In this document: piece by piece, positions 46,099 through 53,761 of the stretch
How the letters are laid out: each line of letters opens with the position of its first letter
Position numbering within the stretch: the stretch's first letter is position 1
Origin: Terriglobia bacterium
Lineage (GTDB): Bacteria > Acidobacteriota > Terriglobia > Bryobacterales > Bryobacteraceae
Length of the DNA: 57,213 nucleotides
Direction of reading: 5' to 3'
Assembly: GCA_025350105.1 (NCBI GenBank)
Contig: JANXYJ010000017.1
Span: 1 to 57,213 of the forward strand
Translations under genes and position numbers: made by a program
The notes under the pieces: generated by a model
What the model was told of the DNA's origin: nothing
Databases searched by the model: none
Seen by the model: the letters and a program-made list of their open reading frames with translations, nothing else

Positions 46099-47067
46099 AT
46101 GAAGACGATCTTTGGCATCTATGTGGGTTTGGGTCTGCTGTCCGGCGCTCTATGGGCACAGCCAGTTGACTCCGAAATTCGCGTTCTCCCAGTGCAGGGC
46201 AATATCTATATGCTGGCTGGACCCGGCGGAAACATCACCGTGCAGATTGGCAAACAGGGCGTGCTGCTGGTGGACACCCAAGCCGCGGCAATGTCTGAAA
46301 AAATCCTGGCGCAAATCCGTAAGCTCTCCAACGATGGTGACAAGATCGGCGGCGGCATCCGCATCATCATCGACACGCACTACGCGCCCGACCACACCGG
46401 CGGAAATGAGAACCTACGCAAAGCCGGCAAAATGGTTTTTGCCGGCCCCGGCGCCGGTGCCATCCGCGACGCCGCCGAAGGCGCGGCCATCATCGCTCAC
46501 GAAAACGTGCTGAACCGCATGAGCGCCCCTACCGGCAAAACCGCTGCCGAACCCAGCGCCGCCTGGCCCACCGAAACCTATTTCGGCGAGGAGCATGACA
46601 TGTATTTCAACGGCGAATCCATCCGCGTAATTCACCAACCCAACGCGCACACCGACGGCGACAGCATGGTCTATTTCCGCCGCAGCGACGTGGTGAGCAC
46701 CGGCGACATTTTCACGCTGGCCAGTTTTCCGGTGATCGACCTGGCCAAGGGCGGCAGCCTGCAGGGCATCCTAAAAGGGCTGAACGAAATTCTGGACATC
46801 GCGATTCCGGAAGCGCAGGAAGAGGGCGGGACCTTAATCATTCCTGGCCATGGTAGATTATGCGACGAAGCCGACGTCGCCGAATACCGCGACATGGTCA
46901 CCATCATCCGCGACCGCATGCAGGCCATGATCAAGAAGGGCATGACCCTCGAACAGATCCAAACTGCCCACCCGGCGCGGGAATACGAACCGCTCTATGG
47001 CTCCAACCCCGGTTGGAGCACAGGGCAGTTTATCGAAGCGGCGTATACCAGTTTGACCCGGAAGTAG
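46099..47067 (+). CDS. Exported MBL-fold protein with altered metal motif
   Basis: A 322-residue metallo-beta-lactamase-fold protein with signal peptide (MKTIFGIYVGLGLLSGALWA). Expected fold motifs appear: VLLVDTQ, the metal site region THYAPDHTGGNENL (about residue 93), NAHTDGDSMVYF (about 194), STGDIF (about 209), and IIPGHGRLC (about 257). The usual HxHxDH reads H-Y-A-P-D-H, so the second metal histidine is alanine, while the other ligands are kept. It may bind one metal or have reduced activity. Members of this exported subgroup are hydrolases of unknown substrate. It follows the secreted-protein gene by 2 bases and is likely cotranscribed. Confidence 0.88.
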   Translation: MKTIFGIYVGLGLLSGALWAQPVDSEIRVLPVQGNIYMLAGPGGNITVQIGKQGVLLVDTQAAAMSEKILAQIRKLSNDGDKIGGGIRIIIDTHYAPDHTGGNENLRKAGKMVFAGPGAGAIRDAAEGAAIIAHENVLNRMSAPTGKTAAEPSAAWPTETYFGEEHDMYFNGESIRVIHQPNAHTDGDSMVYFRRSDVVSTGDIFTLASFPVIDLAKGGSLQGILKGLNEILDIAIPEAQEEGGTLIIPGHGRLCDEADVAEYRDMVTIIRDRMQAMIKKGMTLEQIQTAHPAREYEPLYGSNPGWSTGQFIEAAYTSLTRK

Positions 47068-47165
47068 CTGCCGAAGGCAACGCCGAAACGGCCGTGACAA
47101 GCAACGGATGAATCATTCGTATTTGAAACACCAAGCCGCGACCATAAGGGAGCGTCGAAACGGCC

Positions 47166-47528
47166 TTACCCAATCTCCAAAATTTGCCGCAGCGCATCAC
47201 CGATGGCTTCCAGTTCCATCGGCGAAAGCATCCCTAACCGGGTCTTCAGACGCTCCTTGGATACAGGCCGTATCTGGTCCACCACGGCCACGCTAGGCCG
47301 CCCCACGATCATCACCGGAACTCGGATGGGTGGATGCGCCGTCGGAGAACTCCATACCGGAACTACTACCACTGTATGGCGGTGTTCATTTACGACATCG
47401 CGTGAAAGCACCGCACACAGCCTGGTTTTGGTGCTTCCTTCCGGCGAATCCAGCGTAACCCACCAGACTTCGCCCCTCCGCGGAACCGGAACCGTCTTGA
47501 TTGGAGCAGACTGAGCTGGCTGCGTCAC
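47166..47528 (-). CDS. MazF/PemK-type toxin
   Basis: A 120-residue protein of the MazF/PemK family, sequence-specific mRNA endoribonucleases. Visible are PRRGEVWWVTLDSPEGSTKTRLCAVLSRD near the N-terminus (residues 16-44), a central VVVVPVWSS strand, and DQIRPVSKERL near 84. It overlaps the antitoxin upstream by four bases (GTGA; the toxin starts GTG), as usual for toxin-antitoxin pairs. The extension before PRRGEVWW is about 15 residues. Confidence 0.88.
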   Translation of the reverse strand: MTQPAQSAPIKTVPVPRRGEVWWVTLDSPEGSTKTRLCAVLSRDVVNEHRHTVVVVPVWSSPTAHPPIRVPVMIVGRPSVAVVDQIRPVSKERLKTRLGMLSPMELEAIGDALRQILEIG

Positions 47529-47758
47529 GGATTCACATCCGCGTCATCATTCGTGGCCGCCCATTCTCTCTGAACTGTAGCAGAATCAATATCTTCATTG
47601 GCCCGAAGGCAGGACTCCACCAGATCCCGCTCCTCGTCCCGTAAGCTCCGCTCCAGCGAATTCGCCAGGAATCGCGACCGGTCCCGCGCCCCCACACGGC
47701 GCACAAAGCGTTCTGCCAAAGATTCTGGCAGTGAGAACGTCATCTTTCTGGTTGCCAT
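47525..47758 (-). CDS. Ribbon-helix-helix antitoxin partner of MazF-type toxin
   Basis: A 77-residue protein with an RHH-like opening strand (MATRKMTFSLPESLAERFVRRVGARDRSRF), a helix pair, and an acidic C-terminal tail that would neutralise the toxin. It is encoded directly before the toxin gene with a 4-base overlap. Antitoxin and toxin together would repress their own promoter in the short gap 47759-47844. Confidence 0.82.
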   Translation of the reverse strand: MATRKMTFSLPESLAERFVRRVGARDRSRFLANSLERSLRDEERDLVESCLRANEDIDSATVQREWAATNDDADVNP

Positions 47759-47844
47759 AATCCCATACTAGCAGAACTGCCGCTTTTCTCCCCCAAAAGA
47801 AACCATGAGCAACTGCCAGTTGCTGCTGGTTTTTTACTGGTTTT

Positions 47845-48660
47845 TCAACGCAAATCCCGCGACACCATGAACTTCATCGTCACTCGATCAGAGGCGTTGG
47901 TCAGACCGAATCCAATCCCTGCCTCAATGTCCACCCACTTCTTGCTGCCGCGGTTCACCACCGCCCAGATCTGGTGCGACTGCTCACTGGCCGAATAGAT
48001 CTGGCGCAGCGGCCCATAATCGGCGTACTCCTCGGCGGCGACGGCCCATTTGTCCGAAAGATTGTAGGCCACACGAACCGACGGCGCGAAGTCCAGGTTC
48101 TTCAGTCCGCCCGTGTAATCGGTGCCGAGGATGGGGTTGATGAAGATGTCCACCGGTTTCCACTTGGCTCCGTCGGCCGGCTTCAAGTGCCACCCGATGA
48201 TGGGCCGGATTTCGGACGTGTAACGGCGCGGATCCCAACTCTTCTGGTTTACGCTGAATTCGAAATTTACGCCGTAGACGAACGTGTGCTCCTCGGCATG
48301 CGGCCGGGCGAAAAGTTCGCGGACTTTGAAACCATTGTAAGTCCCGCCCAGGTTTTCGGAGTGGCTATACAGCGGCAGGTAGAGCCCCTGCTCAAACCAA
48401 CGGGTGATGCCGAACGCCCATTCGGCGGTGCCCACCAAGGCGTGATTGGAAACCACCGTGCCTGGAAACGCCGGCTCCTTACTGCCCTTGAAGGTAAAGT
48501 TGTCATGCACCATCAGGTTGATTCCGCCTGGATGCGTTAATTCCCCATCGTACACCTGGATTTCGTCGGTTTGCGCAAGGGCGATCGACGGCGCTGCCAA
48601 AGCAAGAGCCACCCACAGAATCCGATGCGTGAGAATTGGTCTTGGCATATAGCTTGGCAT
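47845..48660 (-). CDS. Secreted outer-membrane-type beta-barrel protein, hypothetical
   Basis: A 271-residue exported protein with a signal peptide ending IALAQ (about residue 30). The rest alternates in strands typical of an outer-membrane barrel (VYGVNFEFSVNQKSW, SVRVAYNLSDKWAVAAEEYADYG). It ends in aromatic/hydrophobic strands (VTMKFMVSRDLR). It looks like a porin or transport-type barrel but matches no named family I know. ATG at 48660 or at 48648 could start it. Confidence 0.75.
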   Translation of the reverse strand: MPSYMPRPILTHRILWVALALAAPSIALAQTDEIQVYDGELTHPGGINLMVHDNFTFKGSKEPAFPGTVVSNHALVGTAEWAFGITRWFEQGLYLPLYSHSENLGGTYNGFKVRELFARPHAEEHTFVYGVNFEFSVNQKSWDPRRYTSEIRPIIGWHLKPADGAKWKPVDIFINPILGTDYTGGLKNLDFAPSVRVAYNLSDKWAVAAEEYADYGPLRQIYSASEQSHQIWAVVNRGSKKWVDIEAGIGFGLTNASDRVTMKFMVSRDLR

Positions 48661-48809
48661 GAATATAGACGGCCTCCAAAAATATTAAGGATAACAGGCG
48701 GCGCCTGAATTTCCGCTGAATCCACTTAGGACGTTCGGGTATCATTTCGCCGCGCGTATTCGCGACATAATGGGTGGGTCACGAGAGTACTGCAAAAAGG
48801 GGGCAGGAG

Positions 48810-49811
48810 ATGAGCAAAATACAAGGAATCAGCCGGCGAGGAGTTTTGGTGGGCGCAGGAGCGGCTGTCTCGCATGTGGTGTTCGCACAGAAAAACGGCA
48901 AACCTTGGTCCAACGAATACTGGGCGCAAAAGGGTCCAGATTCAAATCGTGTCAAGTTGTATATGTTCCGCAAGCGTGCCAGCGCACCGAAAGCTGGTGA
49001 AAAACCGCTGCCAGTGCTGCTGCTGATTCACGGCAGCTCCAACTCCGGCCGCTCGTCCTTTGATTTGGCCACGCCTGGCAAGGGAGAATATTCCGTCATG
49101 AACACCTTCGCCGGCCTGGGCTACGACGTGTGGACCATGGACCACGAAAACTACGGGCGCAGCAGCCAGACGCAGAGCAATTCCGATATTGCCAGCGGCG
49201 CGCAGGACATCAAGGCCGGCATGGACGTGATTACGCGGGAAACCGGCGTGGCCAAGGCGCATTTGATGGGCGAATCCTCCGGAGCCATTCGCGTTGGCGC
49301 CTACGCCATGCAAGAACCGGAGCGGGTGGACCGCATCGTCCTGGGGGCCTTCACCTACAAAGGCGACAACTCACCGACGTTAACCGAACGGGCCAAGCAG
49401 CTTGATTACTACCGTACCCACAACCGCCGCCTGCGGGACCGGACCATGATTCGCAGCATTTTCACCCGCGATAAACCAGGCACAACCGACCCCGCCATCG
49501 CCGAATTCCTGGCCGATGAAGAGCTGAAGTACGGCGATCAGGTTCCCACTGGAACCTATCTCGACATGACGTCGAAGTTGCCACTGGTGGAACCTAGGAA
49601 AGTGCAGGCGCCGGTCCTGCTGATCCGCGGTGAATATGACGGCATCGCCACCATGGCGGATCTGACGGACTTTTTCAGCCAGCTTCCCAATGGTGACCGC
49701 CAGTTTGTGGTGCTCCCCGGCATGGCGCATTCGGTGATCCACGGCCTGAACCGGCATCTATTTTGGCATACAATGCATGGATTCTTGTCGATGCCGAAGG
49801 TTGTGGGGTAA
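48810..49811 (+). CDS. Exported alpha/beta hydrolase
   Basis: A 333-residue hydrolase. A twin-arginine-type signal (SRRGVLVGAGAAVSHVVFA) opens it. The oxyanion-loop LLLIHGSSNSG (about residue 72), nucleophile elbow GESSGA (about 154), acid in GEYDGI and a late GMAHS histidine give a Ser-Asp-His triad. The substrate is unknown. The ATG at 48810 has AGGAG directly before it without the usual spacing. An alternative GTG at 48774 in the same frame would add 12 residues ahead of the signal. Confidence 0.85.
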   Translation: MSKIQGISRRGVLVGAGAAVSHVVFAQKNGKPWSNEYWAQKGPDSNRVKLYMFRKRASAPKAGEKPLPVLLLIHGSSNSGRSSFDLATPGKGEYSVMNTFAGLGYDVWTMDHENYGRSSQTQSNSDIASGAQDIKAGMDVITRETGVAKAHLMGESSGAIRVGAYAMQEPERVDRIVLGAFTYKGDNSPTLTERAKQLDYYRTHNRRLRDRTMIRSIFTRDKPGTTDPAIAEFLADEELKYGDQVPTGTYLDMTSKLPLVEPRKVQAPVLLIRGEYDGIATMADLTDFFSQLPNGDRQFVVLPGMAHSVIHGLNRHLFWHTMHGFLSMPKVVG

Positions 49812-50132
49812 GTTCCGAAGGAGCAAGCCAATCGCGTTTTCAAGCCCGCTGCCGTGGAAAACGGGCGGCTTGCTTTGGTGCCGTACGCCTTTTGCGTTTG
49901 AGGTCTTCATGCCGCGTATCCGGAATACTCGTGGGCTATCGGTCATATGGCGACGCCGCTCATTCTTCACTATTGGCCGGCCTACTAGGCGATTGTGCCT
50001 TGGACGCTTTTCGCCATTTTCATGATGTTCCGAAAGCGTTCGATTACCTGGATGAAGCCAGCGATGTTCATCGGCAGCGCCAGCACTGTCGCGACGCCGC
50101 CGGCTTTACGGCATCAGTGGCCGGCGTTTTAA
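49812..50132 (+). pseudogene. Possible relic of a membrane protein gene
   Basis: In the frame of the preceding hydrolase, after its TAA, coding-like triplets continue with only two further stops (TGA near 49905 and TAG 49986-49988) until TAA at 50130. The last part reads as a hydrophobic segment with ATPLILHYWPAY and PWTLFAIFMMFRKR. It may be a decayed membrane gene. Weak evidence. Confidence 0.3.
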
Positions 50133-50203
50133 CTAGAAGGAAGCGGGCTGTTTGGCGCAGTTCATCCAACGCGAGGTTGTTGGCCGGGCCGTATCACCGA
50201 AAC
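50133..50203. other. Short spacer before the Doc gene
   Basis: With the preceding relic this forms the 392-base gene-poor interval 49812-50203. No tRNA or terminator was recognised in it. Confidence 0.4.
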
Positions 50204-50635
50204 TCAGGACTTCTTCTTCCGTGGAGTGCTGGGTTTGGCTTTTGTATGATCGCGCAAAAACTCCGCGAAACCGGCTTCTTCAACCGTACCGGCGGCGAGC
50301 TCCAACACGGCCTGAGCGGCCTCGGCTTCCGAGGCGCTGAAAATATAGCCGTTCATCTCCAGGCACAAAACGCTGACGATGAAGCCTGTGGGTTTATTGC
50401 CATCGACAAAGGGATGGTTGCGGACAATACCGGAACAGTAGATCGCGGCTAGCTCAATTACGCTGGACGATTCACCGTAATGGTGATGCTGCAGCGGCCG
50501 CGCCAGGGCCGATTCCAGTAGATTCTCATCGCGGATGCCGCCGGCTCCACCATGGCGAATCAAGCTCTGTTCGTGGATGGCCAGCGCATCGCGCTTGTCA
50601 ATCCAGACAAGCTCCGTCCAAATTGGTTCGGTCAT
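50204..50635 (-). CDS. Doc/Fic-family toxin with altered motif
   Basis: A 143-residue Doc-like protein: IDKRDALAIHEQSLIRHGG near the N-terminus and the Fic active-site motif NHPFVDGNKPTGFIVSVLCLEMNGY (about residue 73). Doc toxins phosphorylate EF-Tu. The motif normally reads HPFVDGNKRTG; here the second basic residue is proline (codon CCC), which would weaken nucleotide binding. The antitoxin gene upstream overlaps by 4 bases. A Lys/Arg-rich tail (KPSTPRKKKS) ends the protein. Confidence 0.86.
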   Translation of the reverse strand: MTEPIWTELVWIDKRDALAIHEQSLIRHGGAGGIRDENLLESALARPLQHHHYGESSSVIELAAIYCSGIVRNHPFVDGNKPTGFIVSVLCLEMNGYIFSASEAEAAQAVLELAAGTVEEAGFAEFLRDHTKAKPSTPRKKKS

Positions 50636-50859
50636 TTGGCCAGTACGCGCAAGCTATTGCGGTAGCGATCCATGATGTCATTTACCTTCTCCATCTTGGT
50701 TTCAAAGGTGACATCACCTGGCGCAATGCTATAAGCCCCGCCCGGTGCCTCCACCAGCAACAGGTGTTCGCCTTCAGCGGTTTGCAGACGCCGAATGACT
50801 TCCTTGGGCAAAACCACTCCCAACGAATTTCCGAATTTGCGGACCTTGAGTTGGACCAT
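50632..50859 (-). CDS. AbrB/MazE-type antitoxin
   Basis: A 75-residue swapped-hairpin antitoxin: VRKFGNSLGVVLPKEVIRRLQ is the AbrB/SpoVT DNA-binding part, and a helical toxin-binding tail follows. It overlaps the Doc gene by 4 bases. An operator-like inverted repeat lies 14 bases upstream of the ATG (50873-50892). The ATG is preferred over the longer in-frame start because it begins the conserved fold. Confidence 0.86.
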   Translation of the reverse strand: MVQLKVRKFGNSLGVVLPKEVIRRLQTAEGEHLLLVEAPGGAYSIAPGDVTFETKMEKVNDIMDRYRNSLRVLAK

Positions 50860-50872
50860 GGCATGAACCTCA

Positions 50873-50892
50873 GTTATTACTATTGTAATAAC
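50873..50892. promoter_or_regulatory. Operator-like inverted repeat upstream of the AbrB-Doc module
   Basis: GTTATTAC (50873-50880) and GTAATAAC (50885-50892) are perfect 8-bp inverted arms with a 4-base spacer. They lie in an AT-rich divergent region 14 bases before the antitoxin ATG, a placement expected for autoregulation by antitoxin. Confidence 0.65.
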
Positions 50893-50970
50893 ATTTTGGA
50901 GCCAATAGACGACTGTGGTTCCCCCGCGTTCCTTAGAAACCTCCGACGGGACCTTGATAGAGTGAACGTG

Positions 50971-51663
50971 ATGCGGGCAAAAGCTAAGCGCAAGATCGCA
51001 GGGCACATCAGACTCTTGATGACTGCGCAATTGGCAATTGCGCTGACGATTCTATCGACACAACAGCTAAGTGCTATGGAATCGGATGACGGATGGGAGA
51101 ACCTCAAACGCATTACGCGAGATCGATCCTACACGATCATTTCTCGTGATAGCAAATGTCTGGTGGGGATGTTGGCCGCAGTGGATAGCAAGTCCATTTG
51201 GATAGTCGGCGAGTCGAAGAGCGCGGAAATACCACGCACAGCCGTCCTTCGCATTACCGATGTCTCAAGCGAGCTGGCGCGGGACGTTATCTACAGCGGA
51301 AGGAGTTCGTGGATTGACGTAGAGGGAGCGATTCCACAAGGGTCTGAATATTTGCATGTTCAGATGAAAACTGGCGAACAATGGACGTGGAAGCAACCGA
51401 AAGTCACTAGCGAATCGATCGTATTCGGAAACAAATCAGTAGTCAAACGGGACGTCCGTCGCGTTTGGTACGTCCGCTACAAGCCCACCACGGCGACCGA
51501 AGATTACGTTCGTCATGAGAACGCTACCCTTCTGGCTCCCAGGCTTTGGTTCGATGGCCTCATATTAGGGAAGATTCGCGTTCCCCTATACGATTCGGAG
51601 CGAGAGGCGGATGAATCTCCCATCGCCTGCCACCTTGCTGCGACTCCCGGCGAGAGTAGATGA
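50971..51663 (+). CDS. Secreted hypothetical protein
   Basis: A 230-residue protein with a basic N-terminus and a hydrophobic signal (RLLMTAQLAIALTILSTQQLSA). The mature part is strand-rich (VGMLAAVDSKSIWIVG, EYLHVQMKTGEQWTWKQPKV). No family recognised. ATG at 50971 (GTG at 50962 possible); the frame is open further upstream but runs into the divergent antitoxin. Base composition is slightly more AT-rich than neighbours, consistent with transfer. Confidence 0.65.
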   Translation: MRAKAKRKIAGHIRLLMTAQLAIALTILSTQQLSAMESDDGWENLKRITRDRSYTIISRDSKCLVGMLAAVDSKSIWIVGESKSAEIPRTAVLRITDVSSELARDVIYSGRSSWIDVEGAIPQGSEYLHVQMKTGEQWTWKQPKVTSESIVFGNKSVVKRDVRRVWYVRYKPTTATEDYVRHENATLLAPRLWFDGLILGKIRVPLYDSEREADESPIACHLAATPGESR

Positions 51664-51705
51664 GGGTTTCCCGATTTCCATTTGATCCAGCACCGCCAAG
51701 AAAAA

Positions 51706-51750
51706 CGCCCGCCTGGGTAGACGGCCTCGGGTCGTCTACTCCAGCCGGGC
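51706..51750 (-). terminator. Rho-independent terminator of the response regulator gene
   Basis: GCCCGCCTGGGTAGACG (51707-51723) pairs with CGTCTAC (51733-51739) and CCAGCCGGGC (51741-51750), one mismatch and one bulge. Read on the minus strand the stem is followed by GTTTTTC. It lies 32 bases after the response regulator stop and also between convergent genes. Confidence 0.82.
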
Positions 51751-51781
51751 GCGGAGGTTTGCAGCGTGATCGGTCCTAGTT

Positions 51782-52447
51782 CTAGTGCGTCGAAATCAGT
51801 TCCCTGTGGATAGCAAACTTCACCAGACCGGCCACATCGTGGATGTCCAGTTTGCGCATCAGGCTGGCGCGGTAGGTGTCGACGGTTTTGGGGCTCAATT
51901 CCAGCCGTGCGGCGATCTCTTTAGCGCGGATTCCGTCCACCAGCAGTGTAAACACCTGGTATTCGCGGGCGCTGAGTGATTCCAGCGGATCTTCAGGAGA
52001 GTTCTTGGTGCTGGGACTGAAGATCTTATCTAATTCCAGCGACGGTGAAACGTAAATGCCGCCGTCCAAAATCTGATCAAAAGCTTCCAGCAATTGGTTG
52101 GAGGGGCCGGACTTCAGGAGGAATGCATTCACCCCGGCACGCAACGCTTCCACCACCGTCTTGCGATCCTTCCGCGTCGATAAAACGACGATGCGGGTAG
52201 GCAGGCGCGCTTCTTTCACGCGTCGTGCGATCTCCAGCGCGAACAAGTCTGGAAGGTTCAAGTCCAGCACGGCAATATCGGGTTTCTGCGTTTCAATGAT
52301 CCGCAGCGCCACTACGCCCTCCGAGCATTGACCCATTACCTTGAAATGCGGCTGCGCGTCGCACAGGGCCGCCAAGCCTTCCCTAACCAGCGTCAGGTCA
52401 TCGGCTAGCAAAATCGAATATGTTTTTGGCTCTCTGATTGGGACCAT
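51782..52447 (-). CDS. NarL/FixJ-type response regulator
   Basis: A 221-residue two-domain regulator. The receiver has acidic ADDLTLVREGLAAL, phosphorylation Asp in DIAVLDLNLPDL (about residue 59), and LSTRKDRKTV, LLKSG late motifs. The LuxR-type HTH has LSAREYQVFTLLVDGIRAKEIAARLELSPKTVDTYRASLMRKL. No histidine kinase is adjacent. A strong terminator follows the gene. Confidence 0.93.
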   Translation of the reverse strand: MVPIREPKTYSILLADDLTLVREGLAALCDAQPHFKVMGQCSEGVVALRIIETQKPDIAVLDLNLPDLFALEIARRVKEARLPTRIVVLSTRKDRKTVVEALRAGVNAFLLKSGPSNQLLEAFDQILDGGIYVSPSLELDKIFSPSTKNSPEDPLESLSAREYQVFTLLVDGIRAKEIAARLELSPKTVDTYRASLMRKLDIHDVAGLVKFAIHRELISTH

Positions 52448-52470
52448 TAAGTTTCTAAGCCTTACTTTTT

Positions 52471-52506
52471 AAAGGACTAACCCAGGTTAAAGGACTAACC
52501 CAGGTC
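52471..52506. repeat. 18-bp tandem repeat, intergenic
   Basis: AAAGGACTAACCCAGGTT at 52471-52488 followed at once by AAAGGACTAACCCAGGTC (52489-52506). It lies 24 bases upstream of the response regulator start on the minus strand, so it could also affect its promoter. Confidence 0.88.
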
Positions 52507-52662
52507 GGGACTCATCCCGCAGCAAACGCCATTCCTGGCATCCGCTGCCCCGAGTTACCGTTTCGGGCGGGCTTCGGAGAGTGTTAACGATTTCCCCTTA
52601 CACATTACAAGTGAGCCGACCACGCAGTAATTCTCCTGAATTCGATGCCTGAGGAGCAAGAG

Positions 52663-52689
52663 AGGCAGGTACCAAAACAGTACCTGCCT
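52663..52689. terminator. Perfect 10-bp stem-loop, possible terminator
   Basis: AGGCAGGTAC (52663-52672) and GTACCTGCCT (52680-52689) pair exactly over a 7-base loop. T tracts after it are short, so its role as terminator is uncertain. Confidence 0.45.
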
Positions 52690-52829
52690 TTCAGCCCCAC
52701 AATGTGGTCCTTAATCGGGAAATGCTATGAAACGAAACTGGCCCAAATAACCCCCGGGGTCCCAAAGCCGGGGAATCGAAACCTTACTCCATCACTTGCC
52801 GGCCTTGGTCGCAGGACTTGGTTGCAGGC

Positions 52830-53174
52830 CTAGGCGAAGCTGCGAACGCCGGCCGGCTCGTCATCGAAGACGTCGAAAACGGTGTAGAGCTTGGTGATTT
52901 GCAGTAAGTCCTGGACGCGCTTGGTTAAGTTTAGAAGCTTGACGGCTCCACCCTGATTTGCCACCGTGGTGAAGGCCGAAACCAGCTCGCCAATGCCGGA
53001 GCTATCGATATAAGACACCTCGGCCAGATTCAGCAACAATTTCTTGTGCCCGTTGGCGGCCAAGTCACGCAGGGTGGTACGAAGCGCACTAGCACCCTCG
53101 CCCAGCGTAATCTTTCCGGCTACATCCACTACGGTTACGTCACCCACTTGCCGGGTGGTCAATTTTGCACTCAC
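52830..53174 (-). CDS. STAS-domain anti-anti-sigma factor
   Basis: A 114-residue SpoIIAA/RsbV-like protein: VTVVDVAGKITLGEG opens the STAS fold, and LNLAEVSYIDSSGIGELVSAF carries the phosphorylatable serine (about residue 59). It would bind and sequester the RsbW-type kinase gene product encoded 32 bases upstream. No sigma factor or PP2C phosphatase is nearby. Confidence 0.92.
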   Translation of the reverse strand: MSAKLTTRQVGDVTVVDVAGKITLGEGASALRTTLRDLAANGHKKLLLNLAEVSYIDSSGIGELVSAFTTVANQGGAVKLLNLTKRVQDLLQITKLYTVFDVFDDEPAGVRSFA

Positions 53175-53206
53175 AAACGATCCTCCTCGCCCTATCTAAA
53201 GTAGAT

Positions 53207-53689
53207 CTACCTGTCAGTCTTGTACTTTACCATCTTCACTTGCGTGCCACGTGGCACACGCGGGGAAATGGCGAACTCATCCATGAAAGCCTGCATCATC
53301 ATCACGCCCCGGCCCGACTGCCGGTAGATGTTTTCCCCCGCACACGGGTCCGGCACCGCAGCCGGGTCGAATCCGTCGCCCTCATCCTCAATCCGGATGG
53401 TGATATGGTCCGGTGTGCGCTGCACCTGCAGCCAGACTTTCTTCTTGGCGTTGTAGCGGTTGCCGTGTACCACGGCATTCACCATGCACTCGCGGACGGC
53501 AATACCAATGCGGTGCCGTTCCTCTTCATCGAAGCCCAGTGGCTCGGCCTCGCGCAAAACGGCTTCTTCAGCGCTATCCACGCTTTCGAGCGCCGATTCG
53601 TACTCCACCTGCAAAGTGTGTTCCTCCATCGCTTCGTCCACGCCGCCTGGTTCAGGTGCTGATACCAAGTCACCCCCACCGCCTCTCAT
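53207..53689 (-). CDS. RsbW-like anti-sigma factor (serine kinase)
   Basis: A protein of up to 160 residues with the GHKL ATPase fold of SpoIIAB/RsbW: N-box RECMVNAVVHGN (about residue 67), G1 box EDEGDGFD, and SGRGVMMMQAFMDEF (G2). Such proteins bind a sigma factor and phosphorylate the STAS partner. An ATG at 53629 is an alternative start beginning the conserved fold; neither has a clear ribosome site. Confidence 0.9.
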   Translation of the reverse strand: MRGGGGDLVSAPEPGGVDEAMEEHTLQVEYESALESVDSAEEAVLREAEPLGFDEEERHRIGIAVRECMVNAVVHGNRYNAKKKVWLQVQRTPDHITIRIEDEGDGFDPAAVPDPCAGENIYRQSGRGVMMMQAFMDEFAISPRVPRGTQVKMVKYKTDR

Positions 53690-53761
53690 TACTATCCCAG
53701 AAATCAGGAACCTGAGGGAACGGCACGGACCGCCGACAACTCGAAACGCTACATTAGAATA

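Larger units (their letters stand above)
52448..52829. other. Intergenic region with repeat and hairpin
   Basis: A gap of 382 bases before the STAS gene's 3' end. It holds the 18-bp direct repeat (52471-52506) and a perfect hairpin (52663-52689), both listed separately. The response regulator promoter should be near 52450-52500. No convincing gene is seen. Confidence 0.5.

Noticed and set aside
49763-50452. A 229-codon plus-strand frame crossing the hydrolase end and the Doc gene
   Set aside because: It is opposite a convincing Doc gene and its composition is Arg/Cys/Ser-rich as in shadow frames.
52645-52833. A 62-codon plus-strand frame
   Set aside because: It runs through the perfect stem-loop at 52663-52689 and has no protein-like pattern.
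53246-53259. A CACGTG-centred palindrome (TGCCACGTGGCA) resembling parS
   Set aside because: The outer bases do not match the parS consensus, and it lies inside the conserved C-terminal coding part of the RsbW-like gene.
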